Position numbers and translations under genes: made by a program
Shown here: positions 15,702-23,156 of the stretch, piece after piece
Position numbering within the stretch: the stretch's first letter is position 1
Layout of the letters: each line of letters opens with the position of its first letter
DNA from: an uncultured bacterium
Lineage (GTDB): Bacteria > Krumholzibacteriota > Krumholzibacteriia > LZORAL124-64-63
DNA length: 54,195 nt
Direction: 5' to 3'
NCBI GenBank assembly: GCA_937910695.1
Contig: CALEMW010000192.1
Location: 1-54,195, forward strand
The notes under the pieces: generated by a model
The model's input: only the letters and a program-made list of their open reading frames with translations
Database searches by the model: none
Told to the model about the DNA's origin: nothing

Positions 15702-17393
15702 TCAGTCTCCGTGTCCATGCTCATGCCCACTCAATTCAACGCACTCCTCGTCCTCCATCGCCTGCATGAATCCCAGGAACACCCGCACTCCGTCCAAGTC
15801 CACGACCAGCTCCATGCCGGAGTCGGGGCCGTCCAAAGTCCAGAAACCTTCGAACTCGATGGGACCCACCGCCATGTCCTGCGCCTGGGGCATGACGCCG
15901 AGGATCCAATCCATGATCACGCCGTAGTCGCCGTAGAACACCTCGCGGCAGGCGGATCCCGCCCGGGCGGCGAGGGCGGCGGTGCGGGCGTCGACGCGGC
16001 CGTCGCCCCGCGCCATCGTGCGGACCATCTCGGCGATGCCGTCGGGGTCGTCGTCCAGGGCGAACAGCAGTACGTCGTCGCGGGCGCACAGGCGGATCGT
16101 GGAGGACATGGAGCCCAGAACATCCATGATCTTGGCGGTCTCCTCCAGGTCGAGGTCTTCATCGCCGGCCTTGGCGGCAAGGGACTGCCTGAACATCCCC
16201 TCGAGATCCATCGTCCAGCCGTAGACCGGCTGGCCGCCGGCTTCGCCGTCGGGCAGACGCTCGTAGGTGAAGCCCAGGTCGAGGGCGTTGAACGTGTCGG
16301 CGTGACGGGCGAGTTCGTCGAGCAGATCCTTGGCGCCGTCCACTTTCACGGCCGTCGAACCGGAGAACTTGCCGTCGTCCATCCGCGCGGTCGAGGCCAT
16401 GATGTTCATCTTCGAGCCGACCAGTTCCATGTAGTCGCTCCATAGGGCTTCGAACGCCTCTTGTTTCTCGGGCGTGAGACCTGGCATGGCGTCCTGCATG
16501 GACTGGGCGTAGAACCCGCCGAAGACCTCGAAAAGTTTGCTCAGGTCCATGGCGGCCGTTTGCATGAACAAGCCACCCGGCGGCAGCAGTCGCGTGAGGG
16601 CGAGGGCTTCGGCGAAGTCGGGCTGGGCGCCGCAGTCGAGGGGGCTGCCCGGGGCCATGGCGGTGTGAGAGCGTACGATCAGGTCGTTGCTCACCATGTC
16701 GAAGGCCAAGTCGACACGGTTCAACGAATCGAGGACCAGCCGTGCGGCGTCGACCATGGCCGTCACCTGCTCGGGCGTCACCTCGGCCTCGCCCGAAGTA
16801 TCGGCCATGGCTACGGCCATCGGCGCGCTGTCCAGGCCCATTTCGATGATCGCCCGGTTCTGGCTGATCAGGCCGCCCAAGTCGGCGCTGGCACTGACGA
16901 TGCCGTCGAGCATGCCGCCGGCGAGGGCGGGAATTTCCGCGGCCGGTTCGTAAGCGGGATCGGCCGACAGGGCGACGTACCCGTCCTTGATCAAAACCAC
17001 TGCAACGTCTTCCATGTCCACGTATTCGCTCACGTCGGTGATCGCCGGCAGCAGCGGCAGGAACAGCGTGATCAGGGGCTCCTGCTGCAGCATGACCGGC
17101 GGCATGCGAAAGGTCATGGCCAACGGCAGGCTGAAGTCCGTCATTTCGGCGAAGCCGGGAATGCCTTCGGTCAGAGCTGCGTGGAGGCCGGCAGCTTCTT
17201 CTTCGGAGCCGACCATCGCGGCGAATTCGGCCCAAAGGGCGTGCAGATCATCCACCGACCGCAGTGTCACCACGGCTGTCGGCGCCTCAGGCAGGAGATG
17301 GTCGTGGCTCGGAGTTGGAGGGGGTGCCGGGCTTGAGGCGAGGGCCAGGGTCGCGATCAGCAGAACCGAGAGCAGGCATGTCAACCGGGTCAT
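15702..17393 (-). CDS. Secreted protein of unknown function
   Basis: 563 residues from the ATG at 17393 (GGAGG 7 bases upstream; a GTG one codon earlier is less well spaced). A signal peptide ends near LALAS, followed by a Pro-rich linker. The rest is a soluble periplasmic or surface protein with alternating beta and helical segments (APTAVVTLRSVDDLHALWAE, LLPPGGLFMQTAAMDLSKLF, DVLLFALDDDPDGIAEMVRT). The general pattern resembles DUF3352-type secreted proteins, but I do not recognise it firmly. The C-terminus is His/Gly rich (GHEHGHGD) and could bind metal. It is a single gene between the terminator at 15652 and the hairpin region after lepB. Confidence 0.6.
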   Translation of the reverse strand: MTRLTCLLSVLLIATLALASSPAPPPTPSHDHLLPEAPTAVVTLRSVDDLHALWAEFAAMVGSEEEAAGLHAALTEGIPGFAEMTDFSLPLAMTFRMPPVMLQQEPLITLFLPLLPAITDVSEYVDMEDVAVVLIKDGYVALSADPAYEPAAEIPALAGGMLDGIVSASADLGGLISQNRAIIEMGLDSAPMAVAMADTSGEAEVTPEQVTAMVDAARLVLDSLNRVDLAFDMVSNDLIVRSHTAMAPGSPLDCGAQPDFAEALALTRLLPPGGLFMQTAAMDLSKLFEVFGGFYAQSMQDAMPGLTPEKQEAFEALWSDYMELVGSKMNIMASTARMDDGKFSGSTAVKVDGAKDLLDELARHADTFNALDLGFTYERLPDGEAGGQPVYGWTMDLEGMFRQSLAAKAGDEDLDLEETAKIMDVLGSMSSTIRLCARDDVLLFALDDDPDGIAEMVRTMARGDGRVDARTAALAARAGSACREVFYGDYGVIMDWILGVMPQAQDMAVGPIEFEGFWTLDGPDSGMELVVDLDGVRVFLGFMQAMEDEECVELSGHEHGHGD

Positions 17394-17493
17394 CACAGCG
17401 CCTCCGATGGAGTTGGATCAGAAATTGCGATGAGCGGAGCATACCGAACCGGTACTTTTGCTTCAATGGCGTTGACATCTGGTGCATAGAAAT

Positions 17494-17521
17494 GAGAAAG
17501 GCCCCCGCAGGAGCCTTTCTC
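17494..17521 (-). terminator. Terminator downstream of lepB
   Basis: A perfect 9-bp stem GAGAAAGGC (17494-17502) with GCCTTTCTC (17513-17521) and a 10-base loop. On the minus strand it continues into ATTTCT. It is the last of three hairpins after the lepB stop. Confidence 0.65.
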
Positions 17522-17528
17522 GATTGGT

Positions 17529-17605
17529 CCGGCCGGGTGGGGTGGCGACACCCCTAGGAGGAGCCGCCTTCCGGCCGGTTTGGGGTCCGGGCGCATGGCC
17601 CGGAC
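17529..17605. ncRNA. Structured region of nested inverted repeats after lepB, unidentified
   Basis: Two elements lie here. At 17585-17605 an 8-bp stem GTCCGGGC/GCCCGGAC has a 5-base loop. At 17529-17578 the self-complementary octamer CCGGCCGG occurs twice (17529-17536 and 17571-17578) and can form an outer stem. This stem encloses GGGGTG-GCGA-CACCCC (17539-17554) and a free stretch containing AGGAGG. On the plus strand the inner loop GCGA is a GNRA tetraloop. It could be a lepB 3' structure, a small RNA or a repeat; I match it to no known family. Confidence 0.35.
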
Positions 17606-17610
17606 GATGT

Positions 17611-18297
17611 CTAACTCAATCCTCTCGCAAATCGATTCCAGCGTGGTTTCCACCAGCGGTCCCGATCTACCGAGAACGCCACCGCATCGACGCGGCCGAC
17701 GATGGCGCCGCGGTCCACGAAACCGAACCAGCGCGAGTCGGCGCTGTTGTCGCGGTTGTCGCCCATCATCAGATACTTGCCGGGGGGCACGCGCATCGGT
17801 CCGAAACTGCTGCGCTGTGCGTGACCCGGGGTGAGCATAACAGCGTGATCCACACCGGCGAGTTCCTCCCGCAGATAAACGTGCGGCGCCGTGTCTTCCT
17901 TCGGCAGTTTCCAGGGAATGTCTGCGGGCCCGGAAATGTAGATGGCCGGTTGCCCATCGAGATGGAGCCTGTTGTCCCTCAATTCAACCAGGTCGCCCTG
18001 CACCGCCACGATGCGCTTGACCAGACGGGTGCCGTCGGTGGGCGAGGGGAAGATGACCACATCACCTCGCTCCGGGTCGTTCCGGTGGGCCACGACGCCG
18101 ACTATGGGCAGACGCCAGTCGTAGGCGGTCTTGTCGCAGGTGATGCGGTCGCCCTCGAGCAGGGTGGGCTGCATCGAGCCGCTGGGCACGTCGTACCAGT
18201 CGGCCACCGCGGCGCGGAAGCTGAAGACCACGACGATGGTCAGCAACGTGGGCCACCAGGATTTCCAGAGTCGGGTGATGCGGTTCGGGATCGTCAT
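17611..18297 (-). CDS. lepB: Signal peptidase I
   Basis: 228 residues. This inner-membrane serine protease cleaves Sec and Tat signal peptides on the periplasmic face. An N-terminal anchor (about 14-30) is followed by the Ser nucleophile in DVPSGSMQPTL (Ser41), the general-base Lys in TRLVKRIVAVQGD (Lys94), and the conserved MMGDNRDNSADSRWFG box near 175-190. Length is normal. GGAGGA sits just before the ATG. It lies downstream of the beta-propeller gene, separated by a hairpin at 18329-18357, so it may be partly co-transcribed. It fits a window rich in secreted proteins. Confidence 0.95.
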   Translation of the reverse strand: MTIPNRITRLWKSWWPTLLTIVVVFSFRAAVADWYDVPSGSMQPTLLEGDRITCDKTAYDWRLPIVGVVAHRNDPERGDVVIFPSPTDGTRLVKRIVAVQGDLVELRDNRLHLDGQPAIYISGPADIPWKLPKEDTAPHVYLREELAGVDHAVMLTPGHAQRSSFGPMRVPPGKYLMMGDNRDNSADSRWFGFVDRGAIVGRVDAVAFSVDRDRWWKPRWNRFARGLS

Positions 18298-18328
18298 GGG
18301 TTCCTCCTCGGCGATGCCTCCCCGTCTA

Positions 18329-18357
18329 CGTCGGGAACACGGTGGGTGTTCCCGACG
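18329..18357 (-). terminator. 12-bp hairpin between beta-propeller gene and lepB
   Basis: A perfect stem CGTCGGGAACAC (18329-18340) with GTGTTCCCGACG (18346-18357) and a 5-base loop. It sits 11 bases past the stop at 18369 on the minus strand. No T-run follows, so termination may be partial. Confidence 0.6.
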
Positions 18358-18368
18358 AAGATGGAAGG

Positions 18369-19607
18369 TCAGAGCCGGTAGCAGATGACTTCGAGGGGAT
18401 CGCCCTCGCCGAGGTCGTCGCCGGCGACCGCGCCGTCGCCGCCGTGACGGGCGTTGACGCCCGCCTGCATGGCCTCGGCGGCTCCCGAGAGGCCGATGAC
18501 GTGAAGGAACCGGCCGTCGCCAAGAGGCATCAGTCCGTCTTCTTCGTTGTTGCCGGGCAGCACGATGTCGACGGTGCGCAGCCAGGCGCCGTCGGCCGCG
18601 AACACGTCGTAGCGGCGGTAAACGCCCTCGTGACGCTCGGCGTGGCCGTCCATGACCCAGAGCAGGCCGTCGTCGTCGAGGAACAAGGAGTCGATGGCCG
18701 GGGCTGCGTCCTCCACCACGTTCTCGATCTCGAGGCGGCCGTTGCCGGTCATGATGACCATGCCGCTGGTCACGTCGGCCTTTTCGTCATCGGTACGAAC
18801 GTGCGGCGCGTAGTCGGGGCGCTCGATGACACGCTCCAGTCCACCATCGGGTCCGTAGACCGACACGGAGTAGGCGTCGCGGTTGTCGGCCACGTAGACG
18901 CGGCCCTCGGCGTCCACGTCGTAGCGGTTGGCGGCGAAGTATTCGTCCTTCTCGATGAACTTGGGCTTGCTCATGTCGCGGACGCCCGACAGTTCCCAGT
19001 ACGTGGTCGCGAAGCCCTCGGTCGCGGCGTCATAAGAGGCGAGGTAGCGGCGTTCCTTCATGCCTCCGTCAGCGAAGGCCATCTGAGCGCCGCACAGCAC
19101 CAGGTGCTCGCCGCGGGCCTTGACGTCGAAGAACGACTGGAAGCCGCCGGCGGCCTCGTCGCCGGGGGTGATGGAGGCCGAAGGCGTGCCGTCCTCGTTC
19201 ACCACGACGATCTTGCCGCCCATGCCCGCAGTCACGGCCAGGCGCTGCCCGGGCAGGCGCACCATGCCGGTGGGGAAGCGGAATTCCCCGGGGCCGTCGC
19301 CGTCGCGGCCCACGGTGCCGGCGAAGGTGCCGTCGGATTCGTAGATGTGGATGGTCGCGAGCTGGGTGTCGAGCAGATACACGCGGCCGTCCGGACCGGC
19401 GACGGCCTCGGTGGGAACGCCGAAGAAGTTCTCCTCGTCGTCGGCGCCGCCGGCGCGCCAGAGTTCCTGGAGTTCGACCAACTGTGCTCCCTCGATGGAC
19501 GAGGTGCTGCGGACGTGGGGGACACCGGAAACGATGTCGATGACGGGAGCAGCCGCCGCGGCGGCGGCCACGGCGAGCACGAGGCCCGCGATCGTGATCA
19601 AGCGCAT
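18369..19607 (-). CDS. Secreted six-bladed beta-propeller (TolB/NHL-like) protein
   Basis: 412 residues from the ATG at 19607, where the signal peptide MRLITIAGLVLAVAAAAAAA begins; the longer frame to 19691 has no support. The mature part carries propeller blades of NHL/TolB type: VAGPDGRVYLLDTQLATIHI, SDGTFAGTVGRDGDGPGEF (the GDGPGEF blade motif), DVDAEGRVYVADNRDAYSVS, and LFLDDDGLLWVMDGHAERHE. Such 6-bladed proteins are common secreted proteins of FCB and Acidobacteria with unknown ligands. No C-terminal sorting domain is seen; it ends LEVICYRL. A weak AGGA site precedes the start. Confidence 0.75.
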   Translation of the reverse strand: MRLITIAGLVLAVAAAAAAAPVIDIVSGVPHVRSTSSIEGAQLVELQELWRAGGADDEENFFGVPTEAVAGPDGRVYLLDTQLATIHIYESDGTFAGTVGRDGDGPGEFRFPTGMVRLPGQRLAVTAGMGGKIVVVNEDGTPSASITPGDEAAGGFQSFFDVKARGEHLVLCGAQMAFADGGMKERRYLASYDAATEGFATTYWELSGVRDMSKPKFIEKDEYFAANRYDVDAEGRVYVADNRDAYSVSVYGPDGGLERVIERPDYAPHVRTDDEKADVTSGMVIMTGNGRLEIENVVEDAAPAIDSLFLDDDGLLWVMDGHAERHEGVYRRYDVFAADGAWLRTVDIVLPGNNEEDGLMPLGDGRFLHVIGLSGAAEAMQAGVNARHGGDGAVAGDDLGEGDPLEVICYRL

Positions 19608-19719
19608 GGTGATGAGTCCTCGGTCAGGGGGTAAGGACATGAACCGGGCTTCTACACGACGGCCGCTCCCTGGTTCCGTCCATATTGCCATGTAGGGACG
19701 GTGCGGCTATGATGACGCC

Positions 19720-20040
19720 ATGTTCGCCGAGACTAACATCAACAGACGTACGCCGGCGACCCTTCGTGTGCTGGCCCTCATGCTGCTCCTCTTCGGCGCC
19801 GCCTTCGAGGCGGGCCATCTTGACCATCATATCCGCCATGCAGGCCACGACCACGCCGCCGCCGATCCCGACCACTGCGCTTGCCTGGTCTTCCACGGCG
19901 GCGTGGTCGTAGAAGACGCCCCTGATTTCGCCGCCGAGCCGCTCGTCGTCGGCACGGCGCCCGACGGCGTCGTCGTGCGTTGTTCCGAAGCCGACGGCCC
20001 CGGTCTTCCGGGATCCCGTGCCCCGCCCCGCTCCTCCTGA
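19720..20040 (+). CDS. Small His-rich membrane/periplasmic protein, likely metal-related
   Basis: 106 residues. The N-terminal hydrophobic stretch (LRVLALMLLLFGAAF, about 15-29) could be a signal or anchor. It is followed by a dense metal-ligand segment, GHLDHHIRHAGHDHAAADPD then HCACLVFH (about 32-59), with eight or more His and two Cys. The C-terminal half has no clear fold. Similar His/Cys-rich short proteins precede zinc or copper transport genes. Here it heads a plus-strand group with an outer-membrane barrel, a ZnuA-like binding protein and a permease, so a zinc role is inferred. No good Shine-Dalgarno site is seen, so the start is uncertain. Confidence 0.55.
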   Translation: MFAETNINRRTPATLRVLALMLLLFGAAFEAGHLDHHIRHAGHDHAAADPDHCACLVFHGGVVVEDAPDFAAEPLVVGTAPDGVVVRCSEADGPGLPGSRAPPRSS

Positions 20041-20118
20041 TCCCGGTCCATCCCAGCACGACAGCCGCGCTCGACATCGATTTTCCGCGGCGTCCCTTTT
20101 GCTGTCCGGAGGAGAACC

Positions 20119-21195
20119 ATGAAACGATTCCTGATCACCGCGGCTGCTCTGGCCCTGACCGCTTCGATCGCGGCCGGCGCCTCATCCACCGCCACGGGCG
20201 TCTCCAACGCCATGAACCCCGCCATCAGCCTCAACGCCCTCTTCCTCGGGCAGTGGAACGACGACACGCCCACCGCCCACGAGAACTTCGTCAAGCTGCA
20301 GGAGGCGGAAATCCAACTCACCTCGGTTGTCGATCCCTTCTGGACCGCCGACGTCGTGCTGGCCTTCCATCCCGCCCATGCCCACGACGGTGAAGAGGCC
20401 CACGGCATGGAGACGGACCTGGAGCTCGCCACTCTCACGAGCACCGCCATGCCGGCGGGCCTGGGCCTCACCCTGGGCCGCTTCTACCTGCCCGTCGGCC
20501 GCCATGCCGTGCTCCACACCCACCAGTACGGCTTCTCGCGGGCACCCCTGGCCCAGCAGCTGATCCTGGGCGACCACGGCCTGACCGAGATCGGCGCCAA
20601 GGTCGACGCCACCCTGCCGCTGCCCTGGTGGTCGGAGGTGGCCGTGTACGGCGTGAACGGCGATGCGGAGATCTTCGACGCCGAGGACCGCAGTCCCGCG
20701 TATGGCGCTCACTGGTCCAACCTCTGGGACCTGACCGACGACGCCACCTTCGAACTCGGCGGCTCCTACCTCGCCGGACCCGCCGCCCGGCATGAGGACC
20801 TGGCCGGCGAGCTGAACCTCCTGGGCGTCGACGCCACCTGGAAGTGGGTCGCGTCGGGCCGCTCCCAAGGCCCCGCCGCCGAGGTGTCGGTCGAGGCCTA
20901 CCTGCCCGACGCCGACAACGCCGCGGCCGATCCGACGGGCTGGTTCGCCCTCGGCCAGTACCGTGTCCACCGCGACTGGTGGCTGGGTGCGGGGTACGGC
21001 CGTGTGAACGACGTCGAGGTCGCCGGCGCCGACTGGACCGAGTGGCATGCCGCCGCCACCTACGCGCCGAGCCACTTCAGCTCCCTGCGCGCCGAGGTCT
21101 CCCGGATCGAGGAGATCGACGGCGCAGCATCGGACCTGCGGGTCGCGGTGCAGTGGAACTTCACGATCGGGTCCCACCCGGCGCACCTGTACTAG
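20119..21195 (+). CDS. Outer-membrane beta-barrel protein of a zinc uptake cluster
   Basis: 358 residues. GGAGGAG lies 4 bases before the ATG and the signal peptide ends near SIAAGAS. The body alternates short amphipathic strands (LGLTLGRFYLPVGRHAVLHT, SEVAVYGVNGDAEIFDAE, FELGGSYLAGPAARH, FALGQYRVHRDWWLGAGYG) and ends with a strand, LRVAVQWNFTIG. It looks like the porin-like outer-membrane proteins found beside zinc ABC genes. A His/Glu-rich loop (FHPAHAHDGEEAHGME, about 89-104) could guide zinc. It ends 9 bases before the binding-protein gene, so they are one operon. Passage of zinc through this barrel is inferred from context. Confidence 0.7.
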   Translation: MKRFLITAAALALTASIAAGASSTATGVSNAMNPAISLNALFLGQWNDDTPTAHENFVKLQEAEIQLTSVVDPFWTADVVLAFHPAHAHDGEEAHGMETDLELATLTSTAMPAGLGLTLGRFYLPVGRHAVLHTHQYGFSRAPLAQQLILGDHGLTEIGAKVDATLPLPWWSEVAVYGVNGDAEIFDAEDRSPAYGAHWSNLWDLTDDATFELGGSYLAGPAARHEDLAGELNLLGVDATWKWVASGRSQGPAAEVSVEAYLPDADNAAADPTGWFALGQYRVHRDWWLGAGYGRVNDVEVAGADWTEWHAAATYAPSHFSSLRAEVSRIEEIDGAASDLRVAVQWNFTIGSHPAHLY

Positions 21196-21204
21196 GAGGA
21201 TGAC

Positions 21205-22128
21205 ATGAAGCGCATCACGCCGATGATCCTGGCCGCGCTCTTGCTAGGCGCCGCGTCCGCCTCCGCCGGGCTGAAGGTCGTGGCCACCACCTCCGACCTG
21301 GGGAATCTGGCCGCGCTGGTCGGGGGAGAGGACGTCGAGGTCTCGATCCTCTGCCCCGGCGACTCCGACCCCCACTACCTGCCCGCCAAGCCCAGCCTGG
21401 CCCGCAAGCTGGGCAAGGCCGACCTGCTCGTCTACAACGGCCTCGAACTCGAGGTGGCCTGGTTGCCGCCGCTGATCACGAAGGCCCGCAACCCGAAGGT
21501 CCGGCCGGGCGCGAAGGGCGATCTGGACTGCTCGACCGCCCTGACAGAGATTCTCGACGTCCCCGGGCGTGGCGCCGACCGCGGCCAGGGCGACATCCAC
21601 CCCCTTGGCAACCCCCACTACAACCTCGACCCCCGCGCCATGGTGCTCGTGGCCCAGCGCATGGCCGCCCGCATGGGCGAGCTCGACCCGGACCACGCCG
21701 CCGACTACGCCCGACGCGCCGACGCCTTCGCCCAGGCCATGCGCGGCAAGCTGCGCGAATGGGAGACGGCCATCGCACCGGTCCGCGCGGGCCACATCCT
21801 GCTCTACCACCAGACCTGGACCTATCTCGTGCACTGGCTCGGCCTCGATGTCTACGGCGAGATCGAACACCGGCCCGGCATCGCTCCCTCCCCGAAGCAC
21901 GTGCAGCAGATGGTCGAGCGGGGACGCGAGCTGGGCGACGTGATCGTCGTCGCCGCCACCTGGAGCCACATCGACGTCGCCCGCCGCACCGCCGAACGGA
22001 TCGGCGCCCCTCTCGCGGTCCTGCCGGCGGCCACCGGCGCCGAGGACGGCATCGACGGCTACATCCAGTTGATCGATACCATCGTCGCACGCCTCGTGGC
22101 CGCGGCCGGCGAACGGGGCGGCCCATGA
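21205..22128 (+). CDS. Zinc/manganese ABC transporter substrate-binding protein (ZnuA-like)
   Basis: 307 residues. AGGAGG precedes the ATG and the signal peptide ends near ASASA. The cluster A-I metal-binding fold is recognisable: LKVVATTSDLGNLAALVGG, DPHYLPAKPS (His57), GNPHYNLDP (His138) and YHQTWTYLVHWLG (His202), the three typical His ligands; the fourth acidic ligand is probably near residue 280. It lacks the long His-rich loop of classical ZnuA, so manganese or another divalent metal is possible. The stop overlaps the permease start (ATGA at 22125). No ATPase gene accompanies it in this window. Confidence 0.88.
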   Translation: MKRITPMILAALLLGAASASAGLKVVATTSDLGNLAALVGGEDVEVSILCPGDSDPHYLPAKPSLARKLGKADLLVYNGLELEVAWLPPLITKARNPKVRPGAKGDLDCSTALTEILDVPGRGADRGQGDIHPLGNPHYNLDPRAMVLVAQRMAARMGELDPDHAADYARRADAFAQAMRGKLREWETAIAPVRAGHILLYHQTWTYLVHWLGLDVYGEIEHRPGIAPSPKHVQQMVERGRELGDVIVVAATWSHIDVARRTAERIGAPLAVLPAATGAEDGIDGYIQLIDTIVARLVAAAGERGGP

Positions 22129-22943
22129 GCGGCTTCGTAGAGATGATGGCGGCTCCGGTCGTGATGGCCCTGATCCTCGTGGCCATGCACTCCCACCTCG
22201 GCTGGCACGTCGTGCGCCGCGGCGTGATCTTTGTGGACATCGCCCTGGCCCAGACGGCGGCCTTCGGCGTGGCCATCGCCCTGCTGCTCGGCGGCGAGAT
22301 CGGCACCGACGGCACCTACGTCGTCGCCCTGCTTGCCACCTACCTCGGCGCCGTGCTGATCGCCGCCACGCGCACTCGAGACACGCGGGTGCCCCAGGAG
22401 GCGTACATCGGCATCATCTACGCGGTGGCCAGCGCCGCGATGATCCTGGTGCTAACCCAGGTGCCCCACGGCGGCGAGGAGATCCGCCATCTGCTGGTGG
22501 GCGCCATCCTCTGGGTCACCTGGCCCATCGTCCTGAAGACGGCGATCCTGTACGGCGCGCTCGGCGGCCTGCTCTGGCTGTGGCGCAAGCCGTTGCGCCG
22601 CATCTCGACCGACCACGAACAGGCCCGCACCGAGGGCCTGCGGGTCGGCTGGTGGGACCTGGCCTTCTACGCCATCCTCGGCACCGTCGTGACCTCAAGC
22701 GTGCAGGTGGCCGGCGTGCTGCTGGTCTTCGCGCTGCTGGTGGTGCCGACGGTCATGGGGATCCGGCTGTTCGCATGCGACCGGCTGCAGTTCGTCTATA
22801 CGCTGGGCGTGGGCATGCTGGCGGTGGTCGCGGGTGCGGCGGCGAGCTACGTATTCGATCTGCCGACGGGAGCGGCGATCGTGTGTGTGTTCGGGGTGTT
22901 CTTGGCGGTACAGGTGGTGGTGGAACAGGGGTTGGGTCGATAG
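22125..22943 (+). CDS. Metal ABC transporter permease (ZnuB-like)
   Basis: 272 residues from the ATG at 22125, which overlaps the binding-protein stop; the longer open frame upstream is a shadow. About eight hydrophobic helices are visible (MAAPVVMALILVAMH, VIFVDIALAQTAAFGVAIAL, YVVALLATYLGAVLIAAT and others). The ABC-3 family signature lies at FVDIALAQTAAFG near 33-45, and VVTSSVQVAGVLLVFALLVV lies near 185. It would form the membrane channel that receives metal from the upstream binding protein. No ATP-binding subunit gene follows; the next gene is unrelated. Confidence 0.88.
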   Translation: MSGFVEMMAAPVVMALILVAMHSHLGWHVVRRGVIFVDIALAQTAAFGVAIALLLGGEIGTDGTYVVALLATYLGAVLIAATRTRDTRVPQEAYIGIIYAVASAAMILVLTQVPHGGEEIRHLLVGAILWVTWPIVLKTAILYGALGGLLWLWRKPLRRISTDHEQARTEGLRVGWWDLAFYAILGTVVTSSVQVAGVLLVFALLVVPTVMGIRLFACDRLQFVYTLGVGMLAVVAGAAASYVFDLPTGAAIVCVFGVFLAVQVVVEQGLGR

Positions 22944-23070
22944 GAATAGGCTGAAATCTGCTCAGACATTTGCCAGGAGTGATCCATTGTGCTCCTTGTG
23001 TAGGCTCCCGTGGCTATGCCATCGGGTGATGATGGACTGTGTGTGACCATGAGTATGACCAACGATGGAG

Positions 23071-23099
23071 TTGACTCATATCCCGCGACTCCCTACGAT
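23071..23099 (+). promoter_or_regulatory. Sigma70-type promoter for the FG-GAP/UnbV gene
   Basis: TTGACT (23071-23076), a 17-base spacer and TACGAT (23094-23099). Transcription would start near 23106, about 50 bases before the ATG at 23157. The surrounding 22944-23156 is relatively AT-rich and holds no gene. Confidence 0.55.
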
Positions 23100-23156
23100 G
23101 GTCACATCGCCCACTCATATCGCTTTCGTGATTATAAGAAATCGAAAGGAGAATCC

